From assembly GCA_002633005.1 (NCBI GenBank), contig NMRA01000262.1, forward strand, positions 465,894-529,893: a stretch of DNA of 64,000 nucleotides. Reading direction: 5' to 3'. The notes below the pieces were generated by a model, which was not told where the DNA came from, did no database searches, and saw only the letters and a program-made list of their open reading frames with translations. The DNA comes from Phoronis australis. Its lineage: Eukaryota > Phoronida > Phoronidae. Shown here piece by piece: positions 57,528 through 64,000 of this stretch (position 1 is the first letter of the stretch; the number at the start of each line of letters is the position of its first letter). The position numbers and the translations under genes were made by a program.

Positions 57528-57965
57528 ATATATTTTATATTGGAGCACCGGTACTGTTAGTTATGTTTTATATTGGAGCACCGGTATTGTTAGTTATGTT
57601 TTATATTGGAGCACCGGTATTGTTAGTTATGTTTTATATTGGAGCACCGGTATTGTTTGTTATGTTTTATATTGGAGCACCGGTATTGTTTGTTATGTTT
57701 TATATTGGAGCACCGGTATTGTTTGTTATGTTTTATATTGGAGCACCGGTATTGTTTGTTATGTTTTATATTGGAGCACCGGTATTGTTTGTTATGTTTT
57801 ATATTGGAGCACCGGTATTGTTTGTTATGTTTTATATTGGAGCACCGGTATTGTTTGTTATGTTTTATATTGGAGCACCGGTATTGTTTGTTATGTTTTA
57901 TATTGGAGCACCGGTATTGTTTGTTATGTTTTATATTGGAGCACCGGTATTCTTATGTTTTAGTA
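57528..57965 (+). repeat. 33-bp minisatellite, 13 copies
   Basis: Thirteen head-to-tail 33-bp units (tattggagcaccggta at 33-bp steps from 57,539). The first three units end ttagtta, the next nine ttgttta, which suggests directional homogenisation. As 33 is divisible by 3 the array is open in several frames; the longest (57,512-58,033) would encode an 11-residue hydrophobic repeat, FYIGAPVLFVM. I regard coding as possible but unproven: there is no convincing promoter, and a second frame in the same strand is just as open. Confidence 0.9.
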
Positions 57966-58039
57966 TTGGTCATTTGGATTTCCTCTCAAATGACATTGCA
58001 GACGCCTGGGATCCATTTCTAAATCTTTTGTAGTCTAGC

Positions 58040-58855
58040 ATTCTTGAAACATATAGTAGCATTGTTGTAATGTGTGAAAAAATAAATTTTAGTTAATGGC
58101 TTCTCGATTAGGTCTCAGTTAGGAAATGTCGATTTTCAATATTCTAGAATTTGTCAATATCGCAAGTGTCAGCACTTGGCAGGATCTACTTTATGACACA
58201 ATAACTGGTTTCTTAATTCAATAAATGACAATTACCCTACATACGTCAGCTATTCATTTTGCAGTCTTTTGGCGTACATGCGATTGGTATTGATCACTTA
58301 TTATAGTATAGTTACAAACACTTCGTCCATTAATGACAGTAACTTACTAATTGTTACAACAAATTCCATGCCTAGTCTGTACCCAAAACGAGTTGAGCAT
58401 ATTTTTGTCACGTCCGAATGTGATACGACAACAACTAACAAAAAAAGTAAATAGAGTTATATCTTCGCCCCTTATGTTATCTTAGCAAATTGCCTGTAAA
58501 ATGCTGAAATAATAATTTTAATGCTTCTTCTGTCTGTGGTGGGGCCTGAAAACTTTTGAATAAACTATAAAATGTAGAATGACGACTGTTTAGTTACACC
58601 ATATACATACAACCCTTCACCTGCATAAGATGCGTACATGGCGACCACTATTGGGCAAGCCATTCCTAGGATCAGCCAATAGGGGACGCTCAGAACGTGA
58701 CAAATAACTGACCGTTCAGTTATCCCTCATGGTTAAATAAAATGCATATGTACTCAATACATATTTGATTAATTCCTCACATAGCCATACAAAACACCAC
58801 AATGAGTTCACTGGCTCATACCATTGCTTTCTAGGAGTATTATATATTTTTGTGA
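58040..58855. other. No supported feature
   Basis: AT-rich sequence. 'aataaa' motifs occur, but no gene to which they could belong was found. Confidence 0.3.
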
Positions 58856-58859
58856 CATC

Positions 58860-61690
58860 ACTCCTTGTAAAGGCACTGTTTGGCTAGTAAGAGCAAAATG
58901 TTAAATAGAAAATCATGTCTCTCAAAAATTAAAAGAATAACACGTTTGTACGAGAAATAGTTGGGAAGCTGAATGAGAAACTTTTGACGCAGTTTTCTAA
59001 ATTCCTTCCAAAAATTTGGTACAAGGCGACATTCCCAAAAAATGTGTGACAGCGTCTCTGGAGCTATATTACAAAAGAAACATCAATTAGAATCCCGAAC
59101 TTTGATTTTGACTAAAAAGTATTTGTTGCAATAATCCTGTGCAATATTCTAAATTGGAACCACCTAATGTTGGGATACTTTGTAATTTCATAAGGCATTG
59201 TGATATTTTCCTCCAATCTAAACTATCTTCTAAGTCTATTTCCAATTTACTCTCTTATTGTCGTTAAAGATAGAGCAAATATGTTTACAACCCTTCACAT
59301 CTTTCTGAGAGTGAATAACTCCTAAAAGCATGCATGAAGAATACACATTAACACTTTTAAATTTACTTTAAAATAGACTTTTTTAAGCCTTCTTAGTATA
59401 GAAACAACACCATTATATTCTACAAAGTTGGTTTTTACATCGAACACATTTATCATGTGGTCTAAACTAATGAAATCAACATCAGAGGTATACATATCTC
59501 TAATAAATTTTAAGCCTTTTACAAAGCAACACTTATAAAAAATACTACTGCCTCCGATACCCAAGATACTATTAAACCACAAAGGTTGATTCAAAAAGTC
59601 TTCTTTACTCGCAACAATTATTTTCTTATAGAATGTTGTCATACTTTCAAATTCATCGCGCCAGTAGGAATTTTCAGTTAGAGTTAACTTGGACGTAATA
59701 AAGTCTTCTCCAAATGAAGCAAAATTCTTTAAGAACGAGTAGAGTGAGTATAGTAACCCACCACTTTTAGACTCGGGGCTTTCAAGATATCTACGGTCCA
59801 TGGCGAGTTTTAAAGCTTTGCTGAAAATGTGTATATTAACCATTTGAAGTCCCTTTTGGTCTAGTCTTAAATAGGCTGTATTTTGCTTAATTCTATAATT
59901 ACGTCCCATAAAATCTAAAGAATATCGCATTCAATTGGTAAACTTGACGAGAAAAAATAAGCTTTTAAGTAGCTAACGTTTTAATTACAGTTACTCTACC
60001 AAACGGCGTTAAATTTCGTCGACTCCAACTTTATAATAAAAACTTAATGTCAGTCATTCTTGCAGTGGAGTTCTTGTGCGTCATGTTATATAATTGAGTG
60101 TTAAGATTCACCACCAAAAATCTAAAAAAAATTGCCCAAGACAGGCTTTCCTTTGTAGGAATCACGTCATCACTACCAGTTGTACTTCAAAACCATATGG
60201 CTTTTGTTTCATCCCCTTTTACTTGGAGACCGGAGACAGTAGCAAACATATGTAATACATTCAATGTGCTAGTCACTGGCAAATTCGACCCATACAAAGT
60301 AATTGATGTGTCGTTCGAAAATTGCGAAATCCAATATTCATTATTTCCTGCAACTGCAACTTTTTATGCTTGATTAAAACGCCAGAATCTCCGCACACAA
60401 TAAGAAAATGTAGGGCCACAAGCGGCCACCTTGTCTGCAGCCACGCGAAAATTGAACCTGGAAGATGGGTGGTGATTTTCGACAACACACGACTTAATAT
60501 TACTATAAAAGACTTGTACCCACATTCTGATTGACCAACCAAAATTAAGGAAAGATGAAGTTTTTTATTAAAATTCCACGACAATAAATCAAATGCTTTC
60601 TAAAAATTGATCAGTAAGAGCAATCCTGATTTGTTAGCTGACTAGGCATAAAACATTAAACCATATAGCACGCGGATATTTTCGTTCATATTTCTTCCAG
60701 AAATAAAACCTGTCTGGTCCATACTGATTAGTTTTCCTAAAACGGATTTTAACCGTTCGGCCAAAGCTGAAGAAGCCAATTTATATGTCACATTGAGTAA
60801 GGATATGGGTCTCCAGTTTTTCAATTAATGTTTCCTTTTATCTGCTCCCTTGGAGATGTAGATAATCACTCCGTCTTTCTGTATTGATGATAACTGACCA
60901 GCAGTAACACCAGAATTAAGTGAGAGAACAACGAAATGTCCGATATCAGTCCAAAAAAAATTCAGAAATTCCACTGAAAAACCATCGCAGCCTGGACTCT
61001 TGTTGTTTTTCATTTTTGGCTCTTGTTCAGTTGTTTTTCTTGTATTTCAAGCATTGTGTGACTTCTTCATACGTATGAAGACCTTTTAATTTTTCCTTTT
61101 CCTGTCTCATTCAGTTTGGAGACACACACCTTATTAAAAAAAGTTGCTGAAGCAGTATTGTTAGAATTTCTATATTTGTTTAGATTTTTATCCAAAGTTT
61201 AGGTTTCCTGAATATCCTCTTCTTCACTGTTAGTTTTAATTTTGTCAGCTTTCCATAAAAAGCCATAAACTTACTTGTGTAATGCCTATTTTCCAAGTGA
61301 AGAAAATGTTTGGACGGTTTTTCATCCTTCTCAGTCATAACACCTTTTAACTTATTCTGCCTCAGCTCGGCACATTCATTATTTTTTGTTCAAATATTTC
61401 CTTGTCAAGACTGAGGCTTTTTCGAACAAGCTTATTTCTTCAATACGTTGCTGTTCAGTTCTGTTACTTTTTCATTTTAAGTAGGTAGCAAAGGAAGTTG
61501 TTTTGTCGCGAATCTCCATCAACAATGTTTCAAGAAAAAGTTGATCATTTATACACAATTGTAAATCTGAATTACTTGTACATGTACTTGCACTATCGAC
61601 TGTCTTAATGACGTCAGTCATATACTGGTGCTTAACTAATTCAATAGTATCCTTGACCTCAGCAATAAATTCAGAGTTTTTTTTAACAGA
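58860..61690 (-). mobile_element. Decayed L1/Tx1-like LINE
   Basis: Minus-strand retrotransposon readable in shifted frames. From 5' to 3': a linker after the endonuclease (about 61,690-61,480, with LCINDQLFLETLLMEIRDK), the RT start NKSPGCDGFSVEFLNFFW (60,960-61,010), NWRPISLLNVTYKL and ISMDQTGFISGR (60,700-60,820), then a block at 60,540-60,600 reading like LLLLIDFQKAFDLLSW, which holds the first catalytic Asp. The C-terminal domain is at 59,930-59,322 (a 202-codon open frame with QKGLQMVNIHIFSKALKL), and zf-RVT remains are near 59,050. The order and the 'SPG-DG', 'NWRPISLLN' and 'GL-M-N' phrases fit the L1/Tx1 group. The Y/F-A-D-D block is not readable, and many stops show that it is inactive. 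The N-terminal endonuclease is missing. Confidence 0.82.
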
Positions 61691-61699
61691 GAGTTATTA

Positions 61700-62880
61700 A
61701 TCTTCCAAAATGATTAACTCTATGATACATGAAACAGCAAAGAAAAAACTTTATCCGACTATTCCTGGTTCAGTCCCCTGGCTCCCGGACTAGTTGTCGA
61801 AAGTGGTTCTATGACTGTGGAAGATGAGACCGGGGCCAGACTATTCCTATTCCCAGCCAGAGCCACGGTTAGGTATGCCCTACGTATAAAGAATGACCAA
61901 TGCAATTGTCGTGTTTGTTAACTGATTTTCCCGGTAAGTCGCTGGATGTCTAAAAGCGTAACTCAAGAGTCTCGCTTCATAGACAACAAAATTTGAAATT
62001 AAAATGATGCAATAAAATTAGGTTTGATTTCGATATCTACAACACTCGTCGAGCAGACAGCCGAGAATTCACAATGCAAACTCTTGCGTTGTCTTGTGGT
62101 CACAAGCTTTAATGATAGCAAACATTGGCCACTTGCCCCAATTTAGCGGCATTCCAGGGCTAGAATTACTGTATTGGAAGAGCGTGTTAATGGTCCCAAC
62201 GGTCTTGGATGAGCGTGAGGTTGCCAGTGTTGCTGTGATGCTTCGGGAATCGGTGGAGCGATCAGTACATGACTACTTAAGTTAGTATCTAAATTTGGTT
62301 GTTCGTAGCCGATAAACATAATTCTGTACTTTTTCACTGGCTCGTGTTGTACACGAGAGAGCCATGGTGAGAATTCATAGCGGAGAGTGAAACAAGAGAG
62401 AAGAAAACATATGAGTTTATTATGCGCCGTAATATAAAATACAAAAAATCTACAAACTTACAACACATCATTACCTTCCGTCGTCATCTCGGCTTTAACC
62501 AAAACCACCCAAAAATATCTGAGCTTGAGAAATATAAAGCTCCTAAGAAAAACATTTACTAAGTTGGTTGGAATTTCTTGCAGATAGGATCGAGACCCGG
62601 CAGAATCCAAAGTCTGAGTGAGCTTGTGGAAACCATTTTTATAGGAGAATTCTCGCCTCGAAGGTACCGAAATACGCTGAAATAGAGATCTAGAGTTGAA
62701 TGTAAAAACCAATCGAATTGCAAAGTGAACATTTCGTCATCGGCAGTACCAAATAAGGGGATTCACAAAGGAGCACCCACTCTAGCTTCCAGAGAAAGGG
62801 GACATAGTCATGTCTCACGTCTCCATCAATAGGCAGCGCTCTCGTCACACTGCTCTTTAGGTTTGTAAGGTGAGTAAATA
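61700..62880. other. No confirmed gene
   Basis: Short open frames on both strands overlap at 62,094-62,337 and 62,458-62,712. None has a motif I recognise. 61,770-61,880 is G/C-richer and reads without stops in one frame (WFSPLAPGLVVESGSM), but lacks borders. Confidence 0.3.
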
Positions 62881-62886
62881 ATCAAC

Positions 62887-62995
62887 ATGGCGGCGCCCAA
62901 GGATAGTCATCCTGGAATTGTGGAAAGTCTGAAGAGAAACCTTGCAGAAAAGGAAGAAGAAATTAGAAAATTGAGAAGACTTTTAGAGAATAGAG
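62887..62995 (+). CDS. Candidate first coding exon, coiled coil
   Basis: ATG in good context (atcaacATGG) opens MAAPKDSHPGIVESLKRN, followed by AEKEEEIRKLRRLLENRE, a strong heptad-like amphipathic helix. A donor-like GAG|GTTATT at about 62,993 would end the exon; without splicing the frame stops at 63,036. The pattern is similar in style to the N-terminal dimerisation coil of cGMP-dependent protein kinases or other coiled-coil starts, but the similarity is not specific enough for a name. Downstream exons would lie beyond the window, with the long fold-back element in the intron. Confidence 0.42.
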
Positions 62996-63111
62996 AGGTT
63001 ATTGTTTACAATATGACGACATTGACTTACACATAGGATTTTGGTATCGTTCGATTCCCCTCAACGTTATCTTTCCAAAAATATATGAATCATGATTGAA
63101 TGTATCCCCTA

Positions 63112-63777
63112 CCACAGGCGTCATCAGCTTCTGATCGTCCCCAATACACTACATATAATACTACAAGGTATGACACTCCCGACTAGAAATTCCACGGGTG
63201 CTTCACTTCAGCCGTCCATAGCAAACATAAAACTCAATAAATTTACACAAAACGGGTTCAACAAACCACGAAGAATTGTTCTTTCTCCCAATACCATTCA
63301 CGGTGTCCTGTAACGGAGACTTCGTAAGAAATTCGCAGTCAAAGAACAAAAATGTTCACAAAAAGCCCCCACACATGTCCTCCCTGGGCCCGTCGAGGTC
63401 AAGGACGGTACGGAAATTGCTGGTGAGTTACGGAAGTAGCGACATCGTGACTTTAGGCGACAAAGCGCCAATTTCCGTACCGTCCTTGACCTCGACGGGC
63501 CCAGGGAGGACGTGTGTGGGGGCTTTTTGTGAACATTTTGTTTTTTGATTGCGAATTTCTTACGAAGTCGCCGTAACAGGACACCGTGAATGGTATTGGG
63601 AGAAAGAACAATTCTTCATGGTTTGTTGAACCTCTGTTTTGTGTAAATTTATTGAGTTTTATATTTGCTTTGGACGGCTGAAGTGAAGCACCCGTGGAAT
63701 TTCTATTCGGGAGTGTCATACCTTGTAGTATTATATGTAGTGTATTGGGGACGATCAGAAGCTGAGGACGCCTGTGG
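63112..63777. mobile_element. 666-bp long inverted repeat (fold-back)
   Basis: Arms 63,112-63,419 and 63,469-63,777 (about 308 bp) are nearly perfect complements around a 49-bp loop. Outer ends are ccacaggcg and cgcctgtgg. A single-arm relative is at 35,885-36,085. No coding frame. It may be a fold-back DNA element; a transcript would form a very long hairpin. Confidence 0.9.
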
Positions 63778-63779
63778 TC

Positions 63780-64000
63780 TGAACAAGTAGCAGCATTTCA
63801 CCTTTTCCAATTTTTTTATAATTGTGACCATTTGACCATTTTTCCACAAAAATTGTTTGAAAATTGTTTTCACCAATTGGGATCTCAAAACCAACCTCCG
63901 CTTTTTCGCAGATTCTTGGTAGCAGATGCGTACCAGGGTCACCATAGGATTGAATTCGAACCCTTGGCACCGTAACTCAGGCAGGGGATAGACGGGTCTC
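63780..64000 (-). other. Unassigned end of window
   Basis: On the minus strand 'gggttcgaattc' (63,963-63,952) matches a Pol III B box, and 'tgcctgagttacgg' shortly before it resembles an A box, but the spacing is too short for a standard tRNA. It may be a SINE cut by the window edge. Confidence 0.25.

Noticed and set aside
57528-57965. Regular 33-bp repeats resembling a CRISPR array
   Set aside because: Units are directly adjacent with no variable spacers, the context is animal DNA, and there are no cas-like genes. It is a minisatellite.
63940-64000. tRNA on the minus strand
   Set aside because: A B-box match exists, but the A-box-like element is too close and the sequence runs off the window.

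Overview
The window is animal nuclear DNA, most likely from a marine invertebrate with a repeat-rich genome of about 40% GC. The evidence is intron-containing genes with GT-AG splice sites, TATA-box promoters, a Golgi carbohydrate sulfotransferase, and remains of animal-type mobile elements: several classes of LINE, Harbinger-like Myb/SANT genes, a THAP domain, tRNA-derived SINEs and many fold-back MITEs. I cannot name the species or even decide between a lophotrochozoan and an invertebrate deuterostome. No bacterial or viral gene organisation is present.

Layout. 1-5.3 kb: a minus-strand exon resembling a dynein stalk (about 1.30-1.66 kb) and a decayed LINE with an RNase H domain. 5.3-8.1 kb: one copy of a 2-kb dispersed repeat. 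8.1-10.3 kb: the last two exons of a minus-strand single-pass membrane protein. 10.8-23.5 kb: mostly old transposons (Harbinger-like, LINE, MITEs, repeated non-autonomous elements). 23.5-40.7 kb: two diverged tandem segments, each ending in a small two-exon gene for a secreted cationic peptide. 41-48 kb: transposon remnants, a THAP fragment and assembly duplications. 48.1-51.9 kb: a two-exon galactose-3-O-sulfotransferase-like gene with an unknown ORF converging on its 3' end. 52-62 kb: an RLE-type LINE, other LINE debris, a 33-bp minisatellite and an L1/Tx1-like LINE. 62.9-64 kb: a candidate first coding exon and a 666-bp long inverted repeat.

The most interesting content is the peptide gene pair (gene A 30,310-32,997 and gene B 39,791-40,478, both minus strand). 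Each encodes a 95-residue precursor: signal peptide, an Arg-rich segment, a four-cysteine core spaced C-X3-C-X11-C-X3-C (the spacing of helical-hairpin peptides), a Lys-Arg processing site and an acidic C-terminal propeptide on its own exon. Both have a TATA box and two conserved CCAAT boxes at matching distances. They look like an effector peptide family expanded by tandem segmental duplication; antimicrobial function is inferred, not shown.

Several isolated N bases sit between near-identical direct duplications. These look like unmerged contig overlaps or alternative haplotypes, so apparent tandem duplications at 37.9, 38.7, 47.0, 48.6 and 55.1 kb should not be read as biology without checking.
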